Translations under genes and position numbers: made by a program | In this document: piece by piece, positions 52,879 through 61,458 of the stretch | How positions within the stretch are numbered: the first letter of the stretch is position 1 | Layout of the letters: every line of letters starts with the position of its first letter | The notes under the pieces: generated by a model | The model's input: the letters and a program-made list of their open reading frames with translations, nothing else | Database searches by the model: none | Told to the model about the DNA's origin: nothing | NCBI RefSeq assembly: GCF_040227235.1 | Contig: NZ_JBELNZ010000004.1 | Span: 1-64,000 of the forward strand | Length of the DNA: 64,000 nt | Reading direction: 5' to 3' | Origin: Parafrigoribacterium_A soli | GTDB lineage: Bacteria; Actinomycetota; Actinomycetes; Actinomycetales; Microbacteriaceae

Positions 52879-53175
52879 ATGGCCAACTTGAATGTTAGCT
52901 ACAGCGATATGACGGATGCTGCTGGCAAGCTCAGCGCGGGCAAAGAAGAACTCACCTCGAAGCTCACCGAGCTCCAGACCCTCGTCCAGAACCTCGTCAG
53001 CGGCGGCTTCGTCACCGACGCATCATCGGGAGCGTTCCACGACTCCTACACGCAGTTCACCACCGGCACCAAGTCGGCCGTCGATGGCCTCGACGGGCTG
53101 TCGCAGTACCTCACCAAGGCGGCGAACGCCCTCCAGAACACCGACACCGAACTCGCCAACGCGATCAAGGGCTGA
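52879..53175 (+). CDS. WXG100-family (ESAT-6-like) secreted protein
   Basis: 98-residue helical hairpin protein typical of T7SS substrates. Helices flank a turn in SGGFVTDASSGAFHDSY; the canonical Trp of W-x-G is replaced (Phe), while the GAF-x-x-x-Y segment remains. The composition and length fit WXG100 well. It lies 107 bases after the ATPase gene, with GAAGGAG before ATG. It is probably secreted as a homodimer or with the next gene's product. Confidence 0.88.
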   Translation: MANLNVSYSDMTDAAGKLSAGKEELTSKLTELQTLVQNLVSGGFVTDASSGAFHDSYTQFTTGTKSAVDGLDGLSQYLTKAANALQNTDTELANAIKG

Positions 53176-53199
53176 TCGGTAGAACCGTTCATGGCAGTT

Positions 53200-53222
53200 G
53201 GGCCGGCCTCAGCGGCCGGCCC
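53200..53222 (+). terminator. 9-bp hairpin between the two WXG100-size genes
   Basis: GGGCCGGCC (53200-53208) and GGCCGGCCC (53214-53222) pair perfectly around a 5-base loop. With no U-run, it may attenuate transcription or protect the upstream message, giving more of the first small protein than of downstream products. Confidence 0.55.
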
Positions 53223-53249
53223 ACTCCATCGATCTCAAGGAGAGAACTC

Positions 53250-53561
53250 GTGGCCAGCCCTGACCTGCTTCTGAACATCAAAATGCTCGACGAGACCGAA
53301 CAGAACCTGTCGAGCATTCTCAAGGAGTTCAAGAACGCCGAAAAGTTCAGCGACGAGGTCGCGGCCGCCACGGGGCACGACCACCTCGCCGACAAGGTGC
53401 ACGATTTTGCCAGCAACTGGAACGCCCACCGCGAAGGCATGATCGAAGCAATCCAGACGCTGCACGACAGCGTGAAGAAAATCTACGACGCCTTCGACGA
53501 AACGGACAAGTCGCTCGCTGACGCGATCACGAGCAAGAGCACTCAACCCGTCGTGAAATAG
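53250..53561 (+). CDS. WXG100-size helical protein, possible partner of the ESAT-6-like protein
   Basis: 103 residues, all helical, GTG start after AAGGAGA. The centre reads FASNWNAHREGMIEAI: a Trp at the expected bend but N-A in place of x-G. The second helix continues LHDSVKKIYDAFDETDKSLADAI. By size, position and heptad pattern I infer a WXG100-like/T7SS chaperone or substrate; family membership is not certain. Confidence 0.7.
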   Translation: MASPDLLLNIKMLDETEQNLSSILKEFKNAEKFSDEVAAATGHDHLADKVHDFASNWNAHREGMIEAIQTLHDSVKKIYDAFDETDKSLADAITSKSTQPVVK

Positions 53562-53641
53562 GCAGTTTCATTGAGTCCAGCGGCGCCCACCCTGCCCGCG
53601 GCAGCACGCCCCTCACCATCGTTCCCTATCGAGGACTGACT

Positions 53642-54865
53642 ATGACTACGCTGACCGAGCTTTCGGGCCAAGCACAGCTATTGCAGCTGAAGGCCGAGCA
53701 CTACCTCACTGTTGCAGACGCAATCCGTGACGCGACCATCGCGCTTCGCAAGGTCGCGGACCCAGACAGCACCATCAGCGAGTCCGTGAGCGAACTGCGC
53801 AGCAAAGCCACCGAAGTGGCGGACAACATCACCAAGGCAGAGGCGCGCTACCGCAAGACATCCACGGCCCTTCGCACCTATTCCATCGCCCTCAAAGACG
53901 CGCAGGAGCGTGCACACGCCGCCATCATTGCCGCCGGCGAAGCAGACGACAACGGCCACGCCCGCTCACAACAAGAGCACTACGAGACGTTGGCGCAGAC
54001 TCCGGATGCCGACCAGGCCGCGAACCAAAAGCTATTCCTCTACTGGCGCGACAAGGCGACCGAAAGGGCCACCGCGAGCAGCAATGCGGTGAGTAACTGG
54101 CAGAGCGCTCACGACGACAAGAACAGCGCCGCCGAAACCGCGGCCAGTGCGATCGAGAGTTCCTACAAGGGAAGCGACCTGAACGACGGCTTCTGGGACA
54201 AAGTCGGCAATTGGATCATGGCCGTCGGCGACGCGCTCAAGGGCCTGTGCGAGATCGCCGCGTTCCTTTCCCTGTTCCTTTCCTGGGTTCCGATCCTCGG
54301 CCAGGTCCTGCTCGTCTTAGCCGTCATCGGAGCTCTCCTCACGCTGCTCCAAACGATCGTGAAGATGACCCGTGGCCAGGCTGGATTCTGGGACCTCATG
54401 GGTGCCACACTCGGGCTGGTCCTGTCCGTCTTCGGCGGAAAGATCTTCGGCTACCTCGGCAAGCTCGCGAAGGTCAAGGGCATCTCCGCCGCGATGCGCC
54501 AGGGCGGCCCGATCAAGAAGCTCACCGGTCTTGGCAAGGGCAACTATCTGCGTGGAGCGGCGAACGACCTCAAGGCGGCCCATCCCTTCGACAACCCGTT
54601 CAAGCTCGGGCTCGGCAAGTTCACGATGGAGAACCTCAAGTCCGGGGGGATCAAGTTCATCACCAACCCCCAGAAGCTCCTGGGCGTCGACAAGACGGCG
54701 TTCATCCATGGCTTCAAGCCGTCCATCATTTTCTCGTCACCACAGATGGCACTCACCTACGCGGCCATCACGGCAAACGAAGTGCGTACGGTCGCGGGCA
54801 AGGCACAAACGCTCATCAACATCGCCCTGCCAGACGATAAGGAAGTCAAGCTCAAGCCGTTCTAG
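53642..54865 (+). CDS. Putative T7SS substrate/effector with helical N-terminus and membrane segments
   Basis: 407 residues, family not recognised. The first 175 residues are a long coiled-coil-like helical region (SVSELRSKATEVADNITKAEARY in part), reminiscent of WXG/LXG-type targeting domains. There follow three or four hydrophobic helices (about 205-265, with SLFLSWVPILGQVLLVLAVIG) and a basic, Gly-rich stretch (about 275-345). The C-terminus is unlike known toxin domains that I recognise. It lies directly after the two small T7SS proteins. It may be a secreted pore-forming effector or a membrane component of the machine; there is no obvious immunity gene. Confidence 0.6.
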   Translation: MTTLTELSGQAQLLQLKAEHYLTVADAIRDATIALRKVADPDSTISESVSELRSKATEVADNITKAEARYRKTSTALRTYSIALKDAQERAHAAIIAAGEADDNGHARSQQEHYETLAQTPDADQAANQKLFLYWRDKATERATASSNAVSNWQSAHDDKNSAAETAASAIESSYKGSDLNDGFWDKVGNWIMAVGDALKGLCEIAAFLSLFLSWVPILGQVLLVLAVIGALLTLLQTIVKMTRGQAGFWDLMGATLGLVLSVFGGKIFGYLGKLAKVKGISAAMRQGGPIKKLTGLGKGNYLRGAANDLKAAHPFDNPFKLGLGKFTMENLKSGGIKFITNPQKLLGVDKTAFIHGFKPSIIFSSPQMALTYAAITANEVRTVAGKAQTLINIALPDDKEVKLKPF

Positions 54866-54917
54866 CTCGGTAGGCTGACAACACCGCCCGTACGACTCCT
54901 GTGGTTAGGCATCACTT

Positions 54918-55538
54918 GTGAATCCCCAGACTGTCCCCGCGTCCGTCGACATCATCGATCTCAATCTGGCGGTAGCTGCCGAATGGCACGCCGTGCCGCT
55001 GCAAGAGCGTGACGCGGGCGATTGGGCTCAGAGTCTCGCGGCGCACCTCGCCGAAGGCGATGCCGCCGAGACTCTCGCGCTCGAACTCGATGATGTGTAC
55101 ACCAGACTTCGCCAACTCGATAACCCCAACCTCTGCGCGGCCGTCTATCTGCCGCGCGCCGAGTTCGGCGCGCTCGACTGTCTGCTCAGTTACGAAGTGG
55201 TCGAGCGAACCCCGGATGTCACTCCGCAATCGTTCCTTCGCGATGCGGAAGACCAGAGGAATCTGCAGACGCCGCACACGCTTGTCCGCGATGTTTTTAC
55301 CTGGGCAGGTACGGTGAACGCCGGAGAACTTGTGGGTAGCAGGACGCTCAACAGCTACCGCGCAGCAGATCAAGGTTGGGTAGAAGAACGCGTCGTCATC
55401 GGCGTATTTCCGCCGAGTGCACGCCAACTCGTCCTTCTCACATTCACCACCTACGACCTCAACGCGATCGCAGATCTGCCGGCATTCGCGTTAGAGATCG
55501 TAGAAACGCTGGAACTTGAGTTGGGACGCGCTTCATGA
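54918..55538 (+). CDS. T7SS-locus protein of unknown family (A1), soluble
   Basis: 206 residues, not recognised. It starts with DIIDLNLAVAAEWHAVPL and contains CAAVYLPRAEFGALDCLLSY and RTLNSYRAADQGWVEERVV. It aligns over its whole length with the N-terminal 200 residues of the third gene on (56158-57663). There is no signal peptide or membrane helix, so it is probably a cytoplasmic accessory factor; a chaperone of T7SS substrates analogous to EspG is one guess. GTG start; overlaps the next gene by four bases. Confidence 0.7.
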   Translation: MNPQTVPASVDIIDLNLAVAAEWHAVPLQERDAGDWAQSLAAHLAEGDAAETLALELDDVYTRLRQLDNPNLCAAVYLPRAEFGALDCLLSYEVVERTPDVTPQSFLRDAEDQRNLQTPHTLVRDVFTWAGTVNAGELVGSRTLNSYRAADQGWVEERVVIGVFPPSARQLVLLTFTTYDLNAIADLPAFALEIVETLELELGRAS

Positions 55539-56158
55539 CGGAGCAACTGGCCGTGGCAGGAGGGCAGTTTTCGATAGTCCTGCCTGGAACGTGGTCCACC
55601 ATCCCGCTCGACGACGACGCCGCACTCGAGGGGCACATCAAGCGACTGGTGCTCAAACAGGTCGGTCGTGCGGATCGGTTTGCACGCACCCGCCGCGAGG
55701 TGCGTGACCAACTCACCGATGTCGCACTGAACGCAAAAGCGCAGGGTGCGATTACCTTCGCGATCGCGCTCGAGCTTTTGCCCGGGGTGCCGTTCCCCGC
55801 ATCCCTGATGATTTCTGAAGACACCTGGCCCCCTGACGTTGAGCTCCTGGCCCTTGAGAACCTCGAGCAGAAGCTTCGGGTCGCACGACCCGCGGCCGAG
55901 GTGCACCCCTTCAGGTCGGGCCCCGTGGCGCGCATAGCCAGCGTCACGGATGTCTCCGTCGGCGAAGAAACCACCCCGCAGTTGTCTGCCCAATACTGGG
56001 TTCCCGCGGCGGACGGCACCAGACTCTTCCGCGTGTTCGTCGAAGCGCCGATGGCACAATTCCCTGAACTGCTCACCGAGCTCTTCGACTCGATCGTCGA
56101 TTCCATGGTGTGGCTTGCAGACGAAGAATCAACGACGACACAAGAGGACCAACGGTAA
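55535..56158 (+). CDS. T7SS-locus protein of unknown family (B), soluble
   Basis: 207 residues, not recognised. The opening QFSIVLPGTWSTIPLDDD and the segment FAIALELLPGVPFPASLMI recall the layout of the A-type proteins (a W-x-x-[IV]-P-[LM] motif near residue 20, then a long helix, then a beta region), but overall similarity is weak. YWVPAADGTRLFRVFVEAP and LFDSIVDSMVWL close the domain. Start overlaps gene A1 by four bases and its stop overlaps the next start (TAATG). Confidence 0.68.
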   Translation: MTEQLAVAGGQFSIVLPGTWSTIPLDDDAALEGHIKRLVLKQVGRADRFARTRREVRDQLTDVALNAKAQGAITFAIALELLPGVPFPASLMISEDTWPPDVELLALENLEQKLRVARPAAEVHPFRSGPVARIASVTDVSVGEETTPQLSAQYWVPAADGTRLFRVFVEAPMAQFPELLTELFDSIVDSMVWLADEESTTTQEDQR

Positions 56159-57663
56159 TGAGCCCAAGCTCCACGGCATCCTTTGACATTGATGATCTCA
56201 ACCTTGCCGTCGCGGAAGAGTGGTATCCCATTCCGATGACCCCGGGCAAAGGCACAGCCCGCTGGGCGAAGGACCTTGCGGCGACACTCGCGGCAGGCGA
56301 CGAAGCAAAGCTCCTCGCGAGTCATCTCGACGACGTGCGCTCGCGACTCATGATGCTCAAGGATGCAAACATGTCGGCCGCGGTGTACCTCCCGCACGCG
56401 AGTCTCGGCGTGATCGACTGCCTACTCACGTACACCGTGGCGGGGAATTCAGCGAAATCGTCGGCCACGGCCTTCCTGCGTCAGGCGGAGGAACAGGAGG
56501 GGAAACGTTCGCCCGGAACCTACGTCCACGACGTCAAGACCTGGCGTGACACCGTCGCCGCCGGAAAGCTCGCGGGGGCGAGGACCGTCAACAGCTACCA
56601 GGAACTCGGCGGAGAAGCTTGGGAGGAAGAGCGGGTCGTCGTCAACGTCTACCCGACGAAGGCGCGACAGTTCGTGCAGCTCGTCTTCACAACCTCCGCG
56701 CCGGACTCGTTCAGCGACCTGCCGCTCTTCGCCACAGACGTTGCGCGGCAGCTGGAGGTCACACTCGTCCCCGTCACGGAAAACGCCGAGAAGAAGGCCC
56801 ACTTGCTGACGTCGGCGCATCCCGTCGACAATGGCTTCGAGCGCGCGCTCACGTTCAGCAGAAGCCTCTACGCCGCGGGCATCGTCTTCATCGCGCTGGC
56901 CTTTCTCGCCATGCTCGCCACGCTCGTGCTGATCTCCATAGCCGACGCTCCCGTGCACGATCCGTCTTCGACCTCCTTCCTGCCTCGGTACCTGATCGCA
57001 GATGCGCACAGCGATGCGGAGAACTGGATCAGGATCGCTCCCGCGGTTCTGCTCCTCCTCGCCACGTGTTGCCTCATCCCGGCGGAACTCCTCCGGCGCG
57101 GAGCCTGGTCCCAGCGTGAGACGACGTTCTTCAGAGGCGGCTCCAACGTCGTCGCGCTCAACGCTCTGCCCGTGCGCACCCACGTCGCCTGGCTCACTGC
57201 CGCATTCGCCGCCTGGGTCGTCCTGGTGCCCGTGCCCGTCTTCCTGTACGTCCGCGAGTGGTGGCCTGCGACTCTCGAGGCCGGTGCGCGAGGTGCTGCA
57301 TGGTACGTTCTGGCCTTCAACGGGTCGATAGCGGCGTTGCTCTGCGGGATATCCGCGGCGTCGTTGCTCAAGAAGAAGACCTACGACGCTCGCGCTACGG
57401 CGGGCGCCGCCGCAATCGACTCTGACTCCCGTGATGCCAGGTTGTGGCGGTGGTTCTCTCACCGCTGGCGCATGGAATTGACGCTCGGAGGCGTCGGCGC
57501 GATCCTGCTCGGTCTCGTCCCCGTCCTCGGCGTGACGGCCTCGCCCGCCGGTGCCGCGATCACCGGCGTGATCGGCCTCTGCGTGGCCGGCCTATCGGTC
57601 TACCTGTGCCTGAACGCGTGGCGCTCGGGCGAGGACCTGCACCAGGTCGAATCAGTTTCCTGA
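56158..57663 (+). CDS. T7SS-locus membrane protein with N-terminal A-type domain (A2)
   Basis: 501 residues. Residues 1-200 are homologous to gene A1 (FDIDDLNLAVAEEWYPIPM; SAAVYLPHASLGVIDCLLTY; ARTVNSYQELGGEAWEEERVV). The rest has about six membrane helices in pairs (near 240-262, 290-312, 345-370, 385-405, 440-490). It could anchor the A-domain at the inner membrane next to the EssC-like ATPase. The family is unknown to me. Its 3' end overlaps the convergent transglutaminase gene by 12 bases. Confidence 0.7.
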   Translation: MSPSSTASFDIDDLNLAVAEEWYPIPMTPGKGTARWAKDLAATLAAGDEAKLLASHLDDVRSRLMMLKDANMSAAVYLPHASLGVIDCLLTYTVAGNSAKSSATAFLRQAEEQEGKRSPGTYVHDVKTWRDTVAAGKLAGARTVNSYQELGGEAWEEERVVVNVYPTKARQFVQLVFTTSAPDSFSDLPLFATDVARQLEVTLVPVTENAEKKAHLLTSAHPVDNGFERALTFSRSLYAAGIVFIALAFLAMLATLVLISIADAPVHDPSSTSFLPRYLIADAHSDAENWIRIAPAVLLLLATCCLIPAELLRRGAWSQRETTFFRGGSNVVALNALPVRTHVAWLTAAFAAWVVLVPVPVFLYVREWWPATLEAGARGAAWYVLAFNGSIAALLCGISAASLLKKKTYDARATAGAAAIDSDSRDARLWRWFSHRWRMELTLGGVGAILLGLVPVLGVTASPAGAAITGVIGLCVAGLSVYLCLNAWRSGEDLHQVESVS

Positions 57664-60105
57664 CTTCGGCAGCTCGCGCTCGACGTTCGCGCGCCTGGCT
57701 GCTCTGCGCTCGCTCGGCGCGCTGGTCGCGGCCACCGCAGGCTGTGCGTCGGCGCGATCCGCGTGCTTTCTAGCCCACTCGCGAGCACTGCGGATGCGGA
57801 ACCGGCTGAGCAGGCGCCGCACGCCGGTCACGGCACTGCTCGCGACCTCGATGGCGGCGAGCGCCTCCGTCCACACCCGATCCGCGTGCTCGCCGTCGAT
57901 GTCGCGCCCGGAGAACACGGCCTCGTCGGTCGAGGTGGCGATCTCGCGCAGCGACTGCGGCGCATCCGCGGGCAATTGCTCCTGGAGCGTGCCCGCGACG
58001 TGGATTCGTGTCGTCTTCACGGGGACTCCATAGCCGAGCTCCGAGTACCGATCGAGGAGTTCGTCCCACGCGCCAGCGACCTGCAGGTCGCCCCGCTCGG
58101 CCTCACGACGACGCTTGCGCCTGCGCTGCTTGAACCACGCGATGATCAGCAGCGGACCAAAGAACAGCAGCGCCGGGATCAGCACGCTGAGCCCGATCGC
58201 GATCGCCCAGCCGGGCAGCGCGAACGGCGAATTCTTGTCCTTCACGCGCGAATCGTCGAGCGAGACGGGCGTGAGCACCTGGTCGTCGTGCTTCTCGGAG
58301 CGCGGTGGTTGGCGCACCTGCGGCTGTGGCTCGCTCTGCGGCTGTGGTGTCTGCGCCTGGGGGATGTCCGTCTCCTTCGGAGTCGGATTGAACGCCACCC
58401 AGCCCTCCTTCGCGAAGGCGACCTCCACCCACGCGGTGACATCGTCGCCGGTGACCTTGACCGTGCGCTGATCGTCGGCGATCTTCGGAGCGAAGCCCAT
58501 GACCACCCGTGCGGGGTAGCCGAGACTGCGGGCCATGAGAGCGAAGGCGGACGAGTACTGCTCCTGGTCGCCCACCATCTGGGTACGTTCGAGGAGTTCG
58601 TTCACGCGGTCCGCGCCGTGCCCGGCACGAGACGGTACCGAGTCCGACGCCCGTCCGTGACTGAGATATCCAGACGTCACGATCTTCTGACGGATGGCTT
58701 CCAGCTGCGCGATGGGCGACGTGGCCTTGCCCGCGAACTCCTGCGCCTTGGCGGTGACGATGTCGGGACTGGCAACCACGGGCGGCAGCGCCACGGCCGC
58801 GGTCTGCACGTTCGCGAGCTCGTCGGGAGAGATGACCTTCTGCACGAGCGCGTTCATCTCGTAGCGGTCGCCATCGTGCAGTCCCGAGGTGAGCACCGTC
58901 GTGCCGGTCGAATCGTTGTACCTCAGGTTGTCACCCGAGTTCTGTGCGGTGCCCGCCTCGAAGTCGAGGGCCGTGGGGTACCCGATGCTCGGGACCCAGA
59001 CATCCTGGTAGTCCTTGATCGTGAAGACGACGCCCCGCCGCTGCTCCGGCGTGATGAACGACTGCTTCGGCATCGTGCGACCGACGAGACTGAACGACCC
59101 GGAGCCGTCCGTCGCGGTCTCGGGGCCGGTCACGTCCCAGAGCTTGCCGGTGAACGAGTCCATCGTGGCCAGACGGATGGTGTCGCCCTTGTGGAGGCCG
59201 CTCACGGTGAAGAGCACGTCATCCGTGACTCGCTTCGTGTAGTGACGGAACCCGGCGAGCGGGCTCGGATACTGCAGCGGATCGAACGGCGGCTGGATCT
59301 CCTCGCGCAGAACGAAGCGCTCCTTGTTCGGCGGCGCGAACACAAAGCCCATGCTCCCGCCGAGCAAGACCGCGGCGGCGACGACGATCGCTGTGCCGCC
59401 GAGCTTGCGGTTGCGCAGCCGACGGGCGCCCGCATCCGTGGCGCTCGTGCCCCCGGGACGGCGCCAGCCCAGCCAGACCAGCGCGATCACGGCGAAAGCC
59501 GCGCCGCGGATGCCCGCTTGATAGGGCTCGTTGGTGCCGATCAGGATGCCGGTGAGGTAGAGCGCGACCGGCCCGATGAGCACCACGGCGAAGCGCCACG
59601 CGGCTCGCGGCCGACGCGCCAGCCAGCGGATGGCGAGCGTCGTGGAGACGAGCGCCACGAGCCAGGTGGCCACGTACGGCACGACCGCGATGTACTGGGG
59701 TGCATCGATCGGTGTGCGCAGGGTCACGATGTCTGACCAGCCATAGACCGAACCGACGGCGATGCTGTCGAGCGACTGCAGCGTAGGCAGCACCGCAAAC
59801 AGCCCCTGCTGTGGCACCGCGATCGCCGTGCCGAACAGGAAATACGCGACGACCGCGAGCACGGTCGTGGCGACGACCCCGAGCCGAGCGACGGATGCGG
59901 CGAGCGCCGTCGCGGTGCCGAGCGCGAGCCCGCCGAGGCCGGCGATGAGGAAGCTGTAACCGCCGAACGAAGGTTCGAAGCCGATCACGCCGAGGAGGGC
60001 CAGCACGAGCAGCACCGCGATGTCGGTCCAGGTGCGGCCGGTCATCCGCCAGTCGAGCGGGGCCGGCGTTGCCTTCGACCCACGCGAATCCCGTGCGGCG
60101 TTCAC
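57652..60105 (-). CDS. Transglutaminase-like membrane protein with lost catalytic residues
   Basis: 817 residues: six N-terminal helices (about 27-250), an exported transglutaminase-fold region, a Pro/Gln-rich linker (about 578-610), another helix (about 630-660) and a cytoplasmic tail of DUF4129 type. Aligned to the intact paralogue (19783-22035), the catalytic Cys is Gln514 (VGDQEQYSSAFALMARSLG) and the His is Thr557 (DDVTAWVEVAF), so it cannot be an active transglutaminase of the usual kind. It corresponds to the tgm position of PFNA-like clusters. GTG start overlaps the DUF58 stop (GTGA). Confidence 0.85.
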   Translation of the reverse strand: MNAARDSRGSKATPAPLDWRMTGRTWTDIAVLLVLALLGVIGFEPSFGGYSFLIAGLGGLALGTATALAASVARLGVVATTVLAVVAYFLFGTAIAVPQQGLFAVLPTLQSLDSIAVGSVYGWSDIVTLRTPIDAPQYIAVVPYVATWLVALVSTTLAIRWLARRPRAAWRFAVVLIGPVALYLTGILIGTNEPYQAGIRGAAFAVIALVWLGWRRPGGTSATDAGARRLRNRKLGGTAIVVAAAVLLGGSMGFVFAPPNKERFVLREEIQPPFDPLQYPSPLAGFRHYTKRVTDDVLFTVSGLHKGDTIRLATMDSFTGKLWDVTGPETATDGSGSFSLVGRTMPKQSFITPEQRRGVVFTIKDYQDVWVPSIGYPTALDFEAGTAQNSGDNLRYNDSTGTTVLTSGLHDGDRYEMNALVQKVISPDELANVQTAAVALPPVVASPDIVTAKAQEFAGKATSPIAQLEAIRQKIVTSGYLSHGRASDSVPSRAGHGADRVNELLERTQMVGDQEQYSSAFALMARSLGYPARVVMGFAPKIADDQRTVKVTGDDVTAWVEVAFAKEGWVAFNPTPKETDIPQAQTPQPQSEPQPQVRQPPRSEKHDDQVLTPVSLDDSRVKDKNSPFALPGWAIAIGLSVLIPALLFFGPLLIIAWFKQRRRKRRREAERGDLQVAGAWDELLDRYSELGYGVPVKTTRIHVAGTLQEQLPADAPQSLREIATSTDEAVFSGRDIDGEHADRVWTEALAAIEVASSAVTGVRRLLSRFRIRSAREWARKHADRADAQPAVAATSAPSERRAARRANVERELPKSGN

Positions 60106-61373
60106 GCGAGGCCCCTCACGAGAGCGGGGAGGTCCGAGAGCTCCCCGACCGTGATCATCGTGAGCCCGGCGGCAGAGGAGATCTTCGGCGGCGCACCCGC
60201 CTCCACGCGGAACGCGACGAGACTCGTGTCTTTCCCGAACAGCGTCTCGATACTCCGGTACTCCGCCGTCGTCGTGCGCGAGCCACCGACGATCATGACG
60301 ACGCTGGGCGCGGGCAGTCGCTTCGTGCGCTCCCTCGCGAAGCCGCGCACGCTGTCGAAGAGGCGACCGACCGGTTCGATGCGACAGGATGCGTCCAGCA
60401 GCGCGGTCACGCTGTGGCTCTTCCAGACACCGGTCTCGCTCACCACGTTCATCTGCGTGCCGTCGCGAATCACCTGCGCCGCGATCGACGCCGTCACGGA
60501 CATCGCCAGCTCGAATTCGTCATCCGAGGCGTACAAACCGGCCATGGTGCTGTGAATGATGGTGAGCTGCGAGCGCCTGGTCTCCTCGAACTGACGCACC
60601 ATGAGCTGGCCGATGCGCGCCGAGGTGCGCCAGTGAACGTAGCGACGGTCGTCACCCGGAACGTAGGGGCGCAGCGCGTGGAAGGCGATGTCGCTGTTGG
60701 TGATCTTCTTCGAGACCTGGCCCTCGAGGTCGCGCACGAGGCCAGCGGCCGATGGGGCGAGGCGCACGGTGAGCGGATGCACGAAAAGGTCCACCGGGTC
60801 CGTCCAGCGCACGGCCTTCCGCAGCAGTCCGAGGTGGTCGCCGCGCACGGACTCGGCGGGCCCGGCGACAATGACGGCGCGGCGTGTGGTGGGCACCGCG
60901 AAGAGTTCCTCGTGCTCCTCCTTGGGCTTCATCGCCGGCAGCTGGAACTCGGCGAGCCCCTTGCCGACGGGCAGCTCCATGCGGGTCGGCACGAGGTTGC
61001 GGTTGCCGACGTTCGTGACGAGCATCCGGCCCATCGCCCTGTCACCCACCACGACGCGGCGCGGGTTCAGTTCAATGAGCACGCCGTAGGATGCCCGGCC
61101 GAACAGGAACACGGTGCTCACCAGGAGGGCGGCAAGGAGCACGGCTCCGAGATAGCTGAATTCCTGCCAACGGAAGATAATGCTGAGCGCGACGGCGACC
61201 GCCGCGACCCCGAACACGACCCAGCCGGAACCGGTGACGACGGCGAAGACCGGCCGAAGCATCCGCCCCACCGCTCGAGCGATCGGCAGCGCGAGGCTCG
61301 CGAGTACGGTCAGTAAGCCGCGCGCACGCCGAAGCGCGCTCTCGCGCCGAGTGCCGAGGGTCTGTGCTGTCAT
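60102..61373 (-). CDS. DUF58 family protein (second paralogue)
   Basis: 423 residues. An N-terminal basic segment precedes two helices (about 42-60 and 68-90), followed by the DUF58 motif YVPGDDRRYVHWRTSARIGQLMVRQFE near 235 (quoted in part) and a vWA-like C-terminal region (VVMIVGGSRTT). Its ATG at 61373 lies exactly 17 bases after the last of four tandem copies of its own start region. It couples to the transglutaminase-like gene by a four-base overlap. Confidence 0.86.
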   Translation of the reverse strand: MTAQTLGTRRESALRRARGLLTVLASLALPIARAVGRMLRPVFAVVTGSGWVVFGVAAVAVALSIIFRWQEFSYLGAVLLAALLVSTVFLFGRASYGVLIELNPRRVVVGDRAMGRMLVTNVGNRNLVPTRMELPVGKGLAEFQLPAMKPKEEHEELFAVPTTRRAVIVAGPAESVRGDHLGLLRKAVRWTDPVDLFVHPLTVRLAPSAAGLVRDLEGQVSKKITNSDIAFHALRPYVPGDDRRYVHWRTSARIGQLMVRQFEETRRSQLTIIHSTMAGLYASDDEFELAMSVTASIAAQVIRDGTQMNVVSETGVWKSHSVTALLDASCRIEPVGRLFDSVRGFARERTKRLPAPSVVMIVGGSRTTTAEYRSIETLFGKDTSLVAFRVEAGAPPKISSAAGLTMITVGELSDLPALVRGLA

Positions 61374-61441
61374 CGGGTCTGTGTCGTCATAGGGGCTGCG
61401 TCGTCATAGGGGCTGCGTCGTCATAGCGGCTGCGTCGTCAT
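61373..61441 (-). repeat. 17-bp tandem repeat creating a chain of four six-codon mini-ORFs
   Basis: Reading on the minus strand, ATG occurs at 61441, 61424, 61407, 61390 and 61373, exactly every 17 bases. The first four each open a frame M-T-T-Q-P-L (the fourth M-T-T-Q-T-R) whose TGA stop overlaps the next ATG. The fifth ATG is the DUF58 start (MTAQTL). The unit is ATGACGACGCAGCCCCT. The MoxR stop (61459-61461) lies 17 bases before the first ATG, and no clear ribosome site is visible. Confidence 0.85.
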
Positions 61442-61458
61442 GGCTGCGGAACGGCCGC

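Noticed and set aside
61373..61441. CRISPR-like array reading of the 17-bp repeats
   Set aside because: The units are directly adjacent without spacers, and the pattern is explained by duplicated start codons.
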